DNA of 58,570 nt from Chromatiales bacterium (lineage in GTDB: Bacteria > Pseudomonadota > Gammaproteobacteria > Poriferisulfidales > Oxydemutatoraceae): positions 1 through 58,570 of the forward strand of contig JACONC010000002.1 of NCBI GenBank assembly GCA_014323925.1. The letters are read 5' to 3'. The notes beneath the pieces are model-generated. The model ran no database searches. It was not told the DNA's origin and saw only the letters and a list, made by a program, of their open reading frames with translations. Position 1 is the first letter of the stretch; every line of letters starts with the position of its first letter. This document shows, piece after piece, positions 18,139 to 26,734 of this stretch. A program made the translations under genes and the position numbers.

Positions 18139-18732
18139 CTATAGCTTTCCTTTAGTGGAGGGGAGTTTCTCTGCCATCCGCGCATCCATTGCCACTGCAG
18201 TTCGGCAAGCTCTAGCAAAAGCCTTAAATAAGGTCTCAGCAATATGATGGGCATTGGAACCACTGATATTATCTAAATGCATAGTAGCCTGTGCATGATT
18301 GACGAAGCCCTGGAAAAACTCGTGTATTAAATCGACATCAAACTCGCCGATACGCGCCCGTGGATAATTTACCCGATAGCTAAGCCCAGGACGACCTGAA
18401 AAATCTATCACCACCCGCGACAATGCTTCGTCTAGCGGCACATATGCCGAACCGTAGCGATAGATGCCTTTTTTATCACCCAACGCCTGATTAAAACATT
18501 GCCCTAGCGTAATGCCGATATCCTCAACCGTGTGATGGAAATCCACTTCAAGGTCACCACGCGCCTTAATGTCTAAATCAAAACAACCGTGCTTTCTCAG
18601 CTGATCAAGCATGTGCGCTAAAAATGGGATATCTATATCGCTGGTACCTCCCCCAGCACCATCAATATTCAATATTATTTCTATTGTGGTCTCTGCGGTT
18701 TCCCTAGAAATGCGGGCAACTCGTTTACTCAT
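18139..18732 (-). CDS. hisB: Imidazoleglycerol-phosphate dehydratase
   Basis: 197 residues, the monofunctional form without the histidinol-phosphatase domain found in E. coli HisB. The manganese-binding histidine motifs are present: [35 protein letters not shown] and [11 protein letters not shown]. It converts imidazole glycerol phosphate to imidazole acetol phosphate. It is the first gene of the his-tat-gpmI transcript; A+T-rich DNA upstream includes a TATAAT hexamer on the minus strand. Confidence 0.96.
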   Translation of the reverse strand: MSKRVARISRETAETTIEIILNIDGAGGGTSDIDIPFLAHMLDQLRKHGCFDLDIKARGDLEVDFHHTVEDIGITLGQCFNQALGDKKGIYRYGSAYVPLDEALSRVVIDFSGRPGLSYRVNYPRARIGEFDVDLIHEFFQGFVNHAQATMHLDNISGSNAHHIAETLFKAFARACRTAVAMDARMAEKLPSTKGKL

Positions 18733-19015
18733 ACCATTATCATATAATCGTTTAATAGGAACTATTATATATTGTATAGTGTCAGAACAGGTATAGTTAG
18801 ATCCGAATTATTCCTTTTTTTGACCTTCCCCTTTTTTAGGTCCATTTTCAAAGAGAGTTTTCATGCTAATTCCACTAACTTTAATGTCTAGATCTTACTA
18901 TTGATGTTATAGTTTCGCGTGTTCACAAACATAAGAAAACAACTCCGAGTCGATACTTTCCACCATCGCCTTAAGCACCCAGCCTATACAGGTCATATTC
19001 TTTTGTGTTTTTACA

Positions 19016-20245
19016 TTATAGGATAGTTCTTTCCTTATGCCTTATTTCAATATGAGGTGGTACTTCTTCTTTTCCCAAAATTGCTTTTTTCCAAGCACTC
19101 TGCCTCCTGTACTCTCTCATTAGTTCAACTTGAGGCGAAGGAGGATAATTAGTAATACTTTTAGAGAACCTTGCACTTCTTTCATCTGTACTAAAAATTT
19201 TGATAGACGGATTGAAAAACCTTACGATGTCTATAAAGAACGAACCTATAGTATAAATCATCTCAGTTTTTGCTAATGTTAATACATCTATGATGGCATC
19301 TCGTTTTTGTTGGTCTCCAGCATAAGGTGCATGTCTATGCAAAGATCTAAAAGAGTCGGACCGTGTTATGTCCCTACTAATGACTCGGCCGGGAAATTCA
19401 TGGTGGATAACTTTGATGAATTCTATATTATCCGAGCAAGCAAAGATACCATAACTACTATCTAGTACCTTTTTCAAATACTCAATATAATCCTCTATTT
19501 TTACCACTCTCTTTTCTATAAGAACATCGGATAGGCGATAGTGAACTCCGATGTATTTCTGTTGTTTTGCATTTGCATGCCACCATTGCTCGGCTTGCAA
19601 CCGTAGATCTTCCTTGATAGAAAGCTGGGTAAGAACATTATATCCGTATTCGCTCGATATTCTTGCTTTTGCAAAGGCTTCCCATAATCTCGGCAATCTG
19701 CCGAATTTATAGTAGCGTAAACCTACCAAAGGCTTTTCCAGCTGCATAAATTTCTCGTTTTGACACTCGTTAGAATAAGCTAGGATAGAATTTTCAAAAA
19801 AGTTAATGTTGCCGGCAATATAAGTATCAGGAAAAGTAAACTTAATATTAAGATTTAGCTTTTCACAAAGCCATGCTACACCAATTATTCTAGGAAAATA
19901 GCTCCCTAGCGCGGGAGGATCTATTTCTACATAAGCATAATTGGCTAAGTGTGTCTTGCGGTGTTTTTTATATTGATTAAAGAAATCTGCATACAAAACA
20001 TAATATGTGATTTTGAGACGTTTATAAACCTGACGACTGCACTCCTTCAGGTTTGTCATTCTTTGACTTAGACGGACGAGGCGATTAGGAATTAAAATCA
20101 ACATACTGCCGGCTAGTGCTCTGATAAGTTGAGCCTTAGTAATACCGCTACAATGAGGAAATACACTCAAAAGAGCATAGGCGACTATGGCTCTGGCTTT
20201 TAGTATATGGCAAAAGTCAAGTTTATTCTTGAGTAGCTTATTCAT
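19016..20245 (-). CDS. NodZ/fucosyltransferase-like glycosyltransferase
   Basis: 409 residues, A+T-rich, monocistronic. Residues 232-240 (IGVHYRLSD) resemble the GVHxRGTD donor-binding motif of NodZ, FUT8 and related GT-B fucosyltransferases. Residues ~265-290 (YGIFACSDNIEFIKVI) and the later DAIIDVLTLAKTEMIYTIG and FNP segment match the order of the other conserved peptides of that superfamily. The motif lacks the usual Arg-Gly-Thr exactly, so donor sugar is uncertain. The position beside a direct-repeat pair and the composition suggest acquisition. It may modify a surface polysaccharide; there is no other polysaccharide gene nearby. Confidence 0.55.
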   Translation of the reverse strand: MNKLLKNKLDFCHILKARAIVAYALLSVFPHCSGITKAQLIRALAGSMLILIPNRLVRLSQRMTNLKECSRQVYKRLKITYYVLYADFFNQYKKHRKTHLANYAYVEIDPPALGSYFPRIIGVAWLCEKLNLNIKFTFPDTYIAGNINFFENSILAYSNECQNEKFMQLEKPLVGLRYYKFGRLPRLWEAFAKARISSEYGYNVLTQLSIKEDLRLQAEQWWHANAKQQKYIGVHYRLSDVLIEKRVVKIEDYIEYLKKVLDSSYGIFACSDNIEFIKVIHHEFPGRVISRDITRSDSFRSLHRHAPYAGDQQKRDAIIDVLTLAKTEMIYTIGSFFIDIVRFFNPSIKIFSTDERSARFSKSITNYPPSPQVELMREYRRQSAWKKAILGKEEVPPHIEIRHKERTIL

Positions 20246-20322
20246 TTATGGCAATCGTTAAGATAGGAAATTATCATCTATTTTACATAACTAGATTGGT
20301 TTTTCACCTCTAGACGAGCAAA

Positions 20323-20436
20323 TTTTTAGTTCAGGTTTAACATCAGTGTGTCACCTCTGGCTTCCCAGGCATTGCATATGCCCAAGCGTTTAGCTTACAG
20401 TAAATAAGCCGAATCTAAATATACCTGAACTTACAA
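20323..20436 (+). repeat. ~110-bp direct repeat, copy A
   Basis: This stretch matches copy B (21143-21255) along its length with scattered substitutions. Shared blocks include ACCTCTGGCTT, AGGCATTGCATATG, TTTAGCTTACAGTAAATAAG and CGAATCTAAAT. No coding sense is evident. With copy B it flanks the truncated haemoglobin gene. Confidence 0.8.
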
Positions 20437-20523
20437 TAACGAGATTATCATTGAATACTATCCGTTTAGCTGTTATATTTATCCATTATTTTTCACTATT
20501 TAGTATATAAGGAGGATGACACG

Positions 20524-20886
20524 ATGAGTGAAGCAAGTTTATACGAGCGTTTGGGAGGCCCAGACAAGATTCGCGAAATTTGCACAGATATATATGACAA
20601 TCACGCAAGCAATCCGAAAATTATGAGTCGCTTTGTCGATAGTAATCGTGACGAAGTTATTCAAAAAGTCTGGGAATTTTTTTGTTCCGGCATCGGCGGT
20701 CCGCAGACATATAGCGGTCAGGATATGGTTGCAGCACACCGTGGTATGAATATAGCTACCAGTGAGTTTGTCGAAGTCTGCGACGATGTGCTGGCTGCAC
20801 TGGACAAGCATAATGTCGGGCAGAAAGAGAAAGACGAAGTGTTATGCATTTTGTACTCTATGAAGTCCGATATTGTCGGTGGCTAA
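20524..20886 (+). CDS. Group 1 truncated haemoglobin (trHbN-like)
   Basis: 120 residues with the 2-over-2 globin pattern. The LYERLGG start is followed by helix B with Tyr24 (B10 position), the family's GIGGPQTYSG segment, and the proximal His72 in MVAAHRGM. The strong Shine-Dalgarno AAGGAGG lies 9 bp before the ATG. Such globins bind O2 or NO and often act in NO detoxification or O2 delivery. It is bracketed by two ~110-bp direct repeats and is transcribed alone. Confidence 0.9.
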   Translation: MSEASLYERLGGPDKIREICTDIYDNHASNPKIMSRFVDSNRDEVIQKVWEFFCSGIGGPQTYSGQDMVAAHRGMNIATSEFVEVCDDVLAALDKHNVGQKEKDEVLCILYSMKSDIVGG

Positions 20887-21142
20887 AATCTACTTAGGAT
20901 GCCCTCACCTAAAATATTGTTTTGTCGTATAGTTAAAAACCATACCGACTACCTATAAAGGGCAGCTAGGGTGTTTAGGCAAAGATAAGGAAGGGCAGGC
21001 CCACGATATCCTTAGCTTTTGGCAGTTGCTGTAGGATTTTCTAATAGACTAAATCAAGGTGATACAAATAAGTTGGAGTTTACTAGCAACGGACAGTCGT
21101 ATGTATTACATAAGGTATTCATGTCAAATCATAGTATTGAAC

Positions 21143-21255
21143 TTTTAGTTCAGTGTTTACATTGGTGTGTTACCTCTGGCTTGCTAGGCATTGCATATGT
21201 CCAAGCATTTAGCTTACAGTAAATAAGTCGAATCTAAATGTACCTGCACTTACAT
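21143..21255 (+). repeat. ~110-bp direct repeat, copy B
   Basis: Second copy of the element at 20323-20436, same orientation, about 820 bp downstream. It ends ~100 bp before the serine-cycle operon start. Confidence 0.8.
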
Positions 21256-21269
21256 TCTTAATTAAGCAC

Positions 21270-21297
21270 TTGCGTAATTATTTATTTAGGGCATAAT
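21270..21297 (+). promoter_or_regulatory. Candidate sigma-70 promoter of serine-cycle operon
   Basis: TTGCGT at 21270-21275 and CATAAT at 21292-21297 are separated by 16 bp and lie about 60 bp upstream of the first gene. It was identified by eye only. Confidence 0.35.
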
Positions 21298-21356
21298 AGC
21301 GATTTTAGCGGTACCTCACCGTGTTTAATTAAAACAATTTTATAAGGATTTTAAAT

Positions 21357-22613
21357 ATGCCAGGACGTAATTTTCTTTTTGTGCCGGGTCCCACAAACAT
21401 CCCGCAATCCATACAAAATGCGATGAATATCGCACAGCAAGATCATCGGCGACCCGATTTTGCAAAATTAACAAAGCCTCTGTTTAAGGGATTGAACGAG
21501 GTGTTTAGGACCAAGACCGGTCGTTCTTTTATCTTTCCTGCGACTGGCACGGCAGGTTGGGAAGTTGCATTGAGTAACACGCTGTCACCGGGTGATAAGG
21601 TGCTGACCTCTCGTTTCGGACAATTTAGTCATCTTTGGTGGGATCTTGCTGTGCGAATTGGTCTAGATGTGGAAACCATAGATGTGCCGTGGGGTGAAGG
21701 GGTTCCGGTAGAAAAGTTTAAGAATCGTTTAGAGAAAGATACCAAGCATGAAATTAAAGCGGTGCTGACCTGCCATAATGAGACAGCAACTGGAGTTACC
21801 TCAGATATCGCTGCGCTACGAAAGGCAATGAATCAAATTAAGCATCCTGCGATGTTGTTTGTTGATGGTGTGAGTTCTATTGCCAGCATAGATTTCCGTA
21901 TGGATGAGTGGGGTGTTGATGTTGCAGTCAGCGGTTCTCAAAAAGGATTTATGCTACCGGCCGGCATGGCTCTGGTTTGTTTTAGCAGAAAAGCACTGCG
22001 CGCAAGGTTGACCGCAAAATGTTCACGTTGCTTTTTAGATATACAAGATCATATCAATTCCAACGGCGATGGATTTTTTCCATATACGCCTTCGGTGCCT
22101 ATGTTGTACGGGTTGCGTGAATCCCTGCGATTAATCTCTGAGGAAGGTTTGAACCAAATTATTAAGCGGCATCATCGCCTTGCCGAAGGCGTGCGAGCTG
22201 CAGTTAAAGCGTGGGGCTTAAAGTTAGTTGCCAAATCACCGAAATGGTATTCGGATACGGTCACGGCTATTTATACACCGCCGCGCTACGATGCTCGAGA
22301 TGTAATAGAAATCGCTTATTACCGCTACAACATCTCTTTAGGTGCTGGTTTGTCAGTACTGGCAGGCAAGGCTTTTCGCATTGGACACTTAGGAGATCAC
22401 AACGAAACCTCTATTTTGGGTGTGATTGCCGGTGTCGAGATGGCACTGCGCGACGCTGGTGTGCCTATTACCGCAGGTAAAGGGGTGGCAGCGGCGAGCG
22501 AATACTTCCGCCGAACTGCACCGCCATTGAAAGTTACACTAACAACAGCGAAACTCAAAAAGAGTCCTGCTAAGAAAAAGAAAGGTCGTAGTGCAGGCAT
22601 CGTTCGTCGTTAG
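21357..22613 (+). CDS. sgaA: Serine-glyoxylate aminotransferase
   Basis: 418 residues, a fold-type I class V aminotransferase. It starts PGRNFLFVPGPTNIP, has the FPATGTAGWE phosphate-binding region, and the PLP lysine is Lys196 in SGSQKGF. It transfers the amino group of serine to glyoxylate, giving hydroxypyruvate and glycine, the entry step of the serine cycle. An SD-like AAGGA precedes the ATG at the correct distance. The next gene starts 12 bp downstream. The last ~25 residues form an unusual Lys-rich tail (TTAKLKKSPAKKKKGR) not needed for the fold. Context with malyl-CoA lyase and malate-CoA ligase makes the substrate assignment firm. Confidence 0.92.
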   Translation: MPGRNFLFVPGPTNIPQSIQNAMNIAQQDHRRPDFAKLTKPLFKGLNEVFRTKTGRSFIFPATGTAGWEVALSNTLSPGDKVLTSRFGQFSHLWWDLAVRIGLDVETIDVPWGEGVPVEKFKNRLEKDTKHEIKAVLTCHNETATGVTSDIAALRKAMNQIKHPAMLFVDGVSSIASIDFRMDEWGVDVAVSGSQKGFMLPAGMALVCFSRKALRARLTAKCSRCFLDIQDHINSNGDGFFPYTPSVPMLYGLRESLRLISEEGLNQIIKRHHRLAEGVRAAVKAWGLKLVAKSPKWYSDTVTAIYTPPRYDARDVIEIAYYRYNISLGAGLSVLAGKAFRIGHLGDHNETSILGVIAGVEMALRDAGVPITAGKGVAAASEYFRRTAPPLKVTLTTAKLKKSPAKKKKGRSAGIVRR

Positions 22614-22625
22614 GTCGGAGTCGTT

Positions 22626-23579
22626 ATGAGTCATACACATTTTGAGCCGGTTCGCAGACGAGTTCAACGCAGTGAGCTCGCAGTGCCGGGTTCTAATCCT
22701 AAAATGATAGAAAAAGCATTGAACTGTGATGCCGACTATGTGTTCTTGGACTTGGAGGATGCGGTTGCTCCAAGCGATAAAGTACAAGCGCGCCAAAATG
22801 TTATAGCAGCACTCAACGATCTTGACTGGCAAGGTGCTGGCAAGACTGTCTCAGTGCGCATTAACGGACTGGATACCCATTATATGTATCGTGATGTAGT
22901 GGATGTGATAGAGCAGGCTGGTTCTAAATTAGACACCCTATTGGTGCCAAAAGTTGGCGTGCCGGCTGACCTTTATACGGTAGATGTTATGTTGACACAA
23001 ATCGAAAAAGCTAAGCGTATCAGTCATCGTATAGGTTTGGAGGCTTTGATTGAAACGGCACTGGGAATGGCGTGCGTTGAGCAAATCGCAGCTTCTTCTG
23101 GTGGCCGTCTTGAAGCTATGCATTTCGGGGTTGCCGATTATGCTGCTAGCAACCGGGCACGCACGGTGAACATTGGCGGTTTGAATCCAAACTATCCGGG
23201 CGACCAGTGGCACGCTGCGATTACTCGTATGACGGTTGCTTGTAGAGCCTACGGGTTGCGTGCTATAGACGGACCTTTCGGGGATTTCAAGGATGCCGAT
23301 AGTTATGTAATGGCGGCTAAACGAGCCGCAGCGTTGGGTATTGAAGGTAAGTGGGCAATACATCCCTCGCAGATAGAGCTGGCAAATCAGGTTTTTTCAC
23401 CATTAGAAGTAGAAGTGGATAAGGCCCGTCGTATACTGGAAGAATTAGATAAAGCTGCAAAAGAGGGGCGCGGTGCAGCATCTTTGGATGGTAAGATGAT
23501 AGATGCAGCTTCGGCGCGCATGGCAGAGAACATCGTTGGTATTGCCGAGGCTATTTCTGCTAAAGAGAGTAAAACCTAA
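22626..23579 (+). CDS. mclA: L-malyl-CoA lyase (HpcH/HpaI-CitE family)
   Basis: 317 residues. It is a CitE-like TIM barrel with RRVQRSELAVPGSN, the metal-binding FLDLEDAVAPSDK loop, IGLEALIETALGM and the C-terminal GKWAIHPSQIE segment. It cleaves malyl-CoA to glyoxylate and acetyl-CoA. It lies between sgaA (12 bp upstream) and mtkA (20 bp downstream), matching the serine-cycle order. The related reactions of beta-methylmalyl-CoA or citramalyl-CoA cleavage are possible side activities; the neighbours favour malyl-CoA. Confidence 0.92.
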   Translation: MSHTHFEPVRRRVQRSELAVPGSNPKMIEKALNCDADYVFLDLEDAVAPSDKVQARQNVIAALNDLDWQGAGKTVSVRINGLDTHYMYRDVVDVIEQAGSKLDTLLVPKVGVPADLYTVDVMLTQIEKAKRISHRIGLEALIETALGMACVEQIAASSGGRLEAMHFGVADYAASNRARTVNIGGLNPNYPGDQWHAAITRMTVACRAYGLRAIDGPFGDFKDADSYVMAAKRAAALGIEGKWAIHPSQIELANQVFSPLEVEVDKARRILEELDKAAKEGRGAASLDGKMIDAASARMAENIVGIAEAISAKESKT

Positions 23580-23599
23580 AACGCATAAAAGGAATTACG

Positions 23600-24766
23600 A
23601 TGAACCTTCACGAATATCAAGCTAAAGAGATTTTACATAAGAGCGGAATTAAAATTGCTAATGCGAAGCTCGCCTACAGCCCTGATCAAGCAGTCAGTTG
23701 CTATAGAGAAATAGGCACACCTACTTGTGCGGTTAAGGCTCAAGTTCACTCTGGCGCGCGAGGTAAAGCGGGCGGCATTAAGATATGTTCCAGCGAGGAA
23801 GAAATACGCAAATACTCTAATAGCATTTTAGGCACTTCTTTAGTTACCCATCAGACTGGTTCGCAAGGAAAGATTGTTGAGAAAATCTATATAGAAGAAG
23901 GCACCGACATTGGGCGCGAACTCTATCTGGCCTTTGTGTTAGACCGTGCAACTGAGCGTATTGTTGCGATTGCATCGGCGGTCGGCGGCATGGATATAGA
24001 AGAGCTTGCAGAAAGTCAACCGCAGGCGATTATTCGTCTGCCGATAGACCCAGCGGTAGGTATGCAGCCTTTTCAAGCACGCGAATTGGCATTCGCACTA
24101 GATATCCCGAAGACACTTCTTAAAGATGCCGTTTATCTGATAATTAAATGCTATCAAACATTTGAGCAGAGCGATGCGAATTTACTCGAGATCAATCCTC
24201 TGGTTATCACTAAATCCGAGGATAAATTAGTCCCCTTAGATGCAAAGCTTGCGATTGACGATAATGCGTTGTTCAAGCATCCGGAGATTGCTCAAATGCG
24301 CGATAAGTCGCAAGAAGATCATCGTGAAACTAATGCGTCGGAACACGATTTGAGTTATGTCGGTTTGGATGGCAATATCGGTTGTATGATTAACGGGGCA
24401 GGACTTGCAATGGCAACGATGGATATGATTAAACACGCCGGTGGCGAACCGGCAAACTTTTTAGACATAGGTGGTGGTGCTTCTCCCGAACGCGTGGCTA
24501 AGGCTTTTGAATTGGTCTTGGAAGACAAAAATGTCAAATCTATGCTGGTTAATATCTATGCTGGCATCAATCGTTGCGATTGGATTGCAGAAGGTTTGAT
24601 TAAAGCGATACAATCTATAGAACTCCGCGTGCCTCTGATAGCACGCTTATCTGGCACTAATGTAGAACAGGGACAAAAAATGTTGAAGGAAAGCGGTTTG
24701 CCTATTACTTCCACTCACACTTTGGGAGAAGCTGCGGAGAAAGCGGTTGCTGCTGCCCAAACTTAA
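23600..24766 (+). CDS. mtkA: Malate-CoA ligase (malate thiokinase) beta subunit
   Basis: 388 residues, homologous to succinyl-CoA synthetase beta: MNLHEYQAKEIL start, ATP-grasp domain to about residue 235, and a CoA-ligase domain with NGAGLAMATMDMIK and FLDIGGGASPE. Placement directly after malyl-CoA lyase and next to sgaA and hprA, rather than with TCA-cycle genes, supports malate as substrate. It forms malyl-CoA from malate, CoA and ATP together with MtkB. SD-like AAAAGGA precedes the ATG. Confidence 0.9.
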   Translation: MNLHEYQAKEILHKSGIKIANAKLAYSPDQAVSCYREIGTPTCAVKAQVHSGARGKAGGIKICSSEEEIRKYSNSILGTSLVTHQTGSQGKIVEKIYIEEGTDIGRELYLAFVLDRATERIVAIASAVGGMDIEELAESQPQAIIRLPIDPAVGMQPFQARELAFALDIPKTLLKDAVYLIIKCYQTFEQSDANLLEINPLVITKSEDKLVPLDAKLAIDDNALFKHPEIAQMRDKSQEDHRETNASEHDLSYVGLDGNIGCMINGAGLAMATMDMIKHAGGEPANFLDIGGGASPERVAKAFELVLEDKNVKSMLVNIYAGINRCDWIAEGLIKAIQSIELRVPLIARLSGTNVEQGQKMLKESGLPITSTHTLGEAAEKAVAAAQT

Positions 24767-24778
24767 GCAACAAGTAAC

Positions 24779-25669
24779 ATGGCAATATTAATAGACGAAA
24801 CTACTAAAGTAATAGTGCAGGGAATCACCGGCCGTATAGGTAGTTTTCATGCAAAAGAGATGATTGCATACGGAACCAATGTAGTAGGTGGCGTTACACC
24901 CGGTAAGGGTGGCACCCAACACTTAGACTTGCCGGTTTTTGACACCGTTAAGCAAGCAGTCGAGCAAACTGCTGCTGAAGCCAGCGTTTTATTCGTTCCT
25001 GCCGCTGCTGCTGCCGACTCGTTAATGGAAGCGGCTGATGGTGGCATTAAATATGCGGTCGCAATTACTGACGGTATTCCGGCACTGGATATGATGCGCG
25101 TTAAGCGCTTCATGCGCCGTTATAAGGAGCGTAGCAAAATGATACTGACCGGGCCGAATTGTGCGGGCACGATCAGTCCGGGCAAAGCAATGATGGGTAT
25201 TATGCCTGGTCATATTTATACTGCAGGTGATGTCGGTGTGGTTGCCCGTTCTGGCACGCTTGGCTACGAAGCCGCTTCACAGATGAAGGCTGAAGGCATT
25301 GGTATAACAACTAGTGTCGGCATAGGTGGCGATCCGATAAATGGTAGTTCGCATCGTGACATACTCGAAATGTTTGAGGCAGATCCGGCAACGAAGGCGG
25401 TCATGATGATCGGAGAAATCGGCGGGCCGCAGGAAGCGGAGGCTGCCGAGTTTATCAAATCTAAAATGACCAAACCAGTGGTTGCCTATATTGCCGGCAT
25501 GACTGCGCCCAAAGGACGGCGTATGGGGCACGCCGGTGCTATAGTATCGGGCAAAGGAGAGAGTGCTGCCGAGAAAGTTGAAATTCTAAAAGCGGCTGGG
25601 GTGACGATTGCTCCCAATCCATCCGAACTTGGCTCGACGATGTTAGCAGTTATGAAGACTATTAATTAA
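24779..25669 (+). CDS. mtkB: Malate-CoA ligase (malate thiokinase) alpha subunit
   Basis: 296 residues, homologous to succinyl-CoA synthetase alpha. It has the IVQGITGRIGSFHAKEM Rossmann CoA-binding start, GPNCAGTISPGKAMMGIMP, and the phosphorylated histidine near residue 251 in RMGHAGAIVSG. It starts 12 bp after mtkA. With MtkA it performs the ATP-dependent activation of malate. The alternative, succinyl-CoA synthetase, is less likely because of the flanking serine-cycle genes. Confidence 0.9.
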   Translation: MAILIDETTKVIVQGITGRIGSFHAKEMIAYGTNVVGGVTPGKGGTQHLDLPVFDTVKQAVEQTAAEASVLFVPAAAAADSLMEAADGGIKYAVAITDGIPALDMMRVKRFMRRYKERSKMILTGPNCAGTISPGKAMMGIMPGHIYTAGDVGVVARSGTLGYEAASQMKAEGIGITTSVGIGGDPINGSSHRDILEMFEADPATKAVMMIGEIGGPQEAEAAEFIKSKMTKPVVAYIAGMTAPKGRRMGHAGAIVSGKGESAAEKVEILKAAGVTIAPNPSELGSTMLAVMKTIN

Positions 25670-25678
25670 AGGCAGACT

Positions 25679-26656
25679 ATGAGCAAAACTATAATCGTCA
25701 CTCGACGTTGGCCGGAAGCTGTAGAGCAAGAACTTAAAACAATGTGCGACGATGTTCGTCTAAACGAAAACGATCATCCCATGTCCAAAGATGAACTCAA
25801 AGAAGCATTGGCCAGTGCTGAATGTGTCTTGCCCACTGTTACTGATCCCATTGATGCCGAAGTGCTTGGTATAGATAATATGCAATGCCGTTTCCTTGGT
25901 AATTTCGGGGTGGGTTTTAACCATATAGATTTAGATGCAGCTAAGCAGGCTGGCATCGCAGTTAGCAACACGCCTGAAGTATTAACCGATTGTACTGCTG
26001 ATATTGCAATGGTTTTGATGCTGATGGTTGCTCGCCGTACTGGTGAAGGTGAGCGTCATCTGCGTGCTGGAGAATGGAGTGGTTGGCGTCCTACCCATAT
26101 GATGGGGACTAAAGTGACTGGTAAGACCTTAGGTTTAGTTGGCTTTGGCCGCATCGCGCAAGCGATGGCTAAAAAGGCGCATCACGGCTTTGGTATGAAT
26201 ATATTGTTTAGCGACCCCGCACTGGATCGTATTCCGCAGGAAGCGATTGACGCAGTATCGGCAACCCCGTGCCATTCGGTTGAGGAACTGATGAGCAGTG
26301 CCGATTTTATTTCTTTACACTGCCCAGGTGGCAAAGCTACCTATCATCTAGTCAATGCTGAGCGCCTAGCGTTGATGAAATCGTCTGCCTTTATTATCAA
26401 TACTGCACGAGGTGATGTGATAGATAATCAAGCTCTGATAGATGCACTGAAGCAGCGAATTATTGCTGGTGCTGGATTGGATGTTTATGAAGGCGAACCA
26501 GAACTAGACCGCGGATTTTTAAATCTGGAAAATGTTGTTTTGCTGCCGCATCTCGGCAGTGCCTCCCAAGAGACGCGCACTGCAATGGGACAGCGCGTAT
26601 TACAGAACCTTAAAGCTTATCTAGCAGGACAACCGTTGCCTGATAGGGTGGTCTGA
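25679..26656 (+). CDS. hprA: Hydroxypyruvate/glyoxylate reductase (D-2-hydroxyacid dehydrogenase)
   Basis: 325 residues. The NAD-binding fingerprint LGLVGFGRIAQAMA lies near 152-166. The catalytic Arg is in NTARGDVIDN, then Glu in VYEGEPEL, and His in LLPHLGSASQETR. It reduces hydroxypyruvate to D-glycerate, the step after serine-glyoxylate aminotransferase. It begins 9 bp after mtkB and closes the operon. Phosphoglycerate dehydrogenase lacks this gene order and usually has extra C-terminal domains, which are absent here. Confidence 0.9.
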   Translation: MSKTIIVTRRWPEAVEQELKTMCDDVRLNENDHPMSKDELKEALASAECVLPTVTDPIDAEVLGIDNMQCRFLGNFGVGFNHIDLDAAKQAGIAVSNTPEVLTDCTADIAMVLMLMVARRTGEGERHLRAGEWSGWRPTHMMGTKVTGKTLGLVGFGRIAQAMAKKAHHGFGMNILFSDPALDRIPQEAIDAVSATPCHSVEELMSSADFISLHCPGGKATYHLVNAERLALMKSSAFIINTARGDVIDNQALIDALKQRIIAGAGLDVYEGEPELDRGFLNLENVVLLPHLGSASQETRTAMGQRVLQNLKAYLAGQPLPDRVV

Positions 26657-26658
26657 TT

Positions 26659-26677
26659 TGCCCGCTAGTGGCGGGTG
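26659..26677 (+). terminator. Weak hairpin after serine-cycle operon
   Basis: CCCGC at 26661-26665 and GCGGG at 26671-26675 form a short G+C-rich stem just after the hprA stop. No T-tract follows, so intrinsic termination is doubtful. Confidence 0.3.
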
Positions 26678-26734
26678 CATAAGTTAAGCTAAGACTCATA
26701 GTCGTTATACCTTCCTTTATTTGCTTGTGGGGAC

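Larger units (their letters stand above)
20887..21356. other. Intergenic region with repeat copy B and operon leader
   Basis: This gap holds a small imperfect hairpin (GTCGTAT...ATACCGAC near 20926-20951), direct-repeat copy B and a candidate promoter for the serine-cycle operon. A 67-codon frame at 21019-21222 ends inside the repeat and has no recognisable product, so I do not call it a gene. Confidence 0.5.

Noticed and set aside
21019-21222. 67-codon open frame upstream of the serine-cycle operon
   Set aside because: Half of it is the direct repeat copy B; no SD and no recognisable product.
23600-25669. Succinyl-CoA synthetase (sucC/sucD) as the name for the two ligase genes
   Set aside because: They are embedded between malyl-CoA lyase and hydroxypyruvate reductase, so malate-CoA ligase is the better call, although sequence alone is close.
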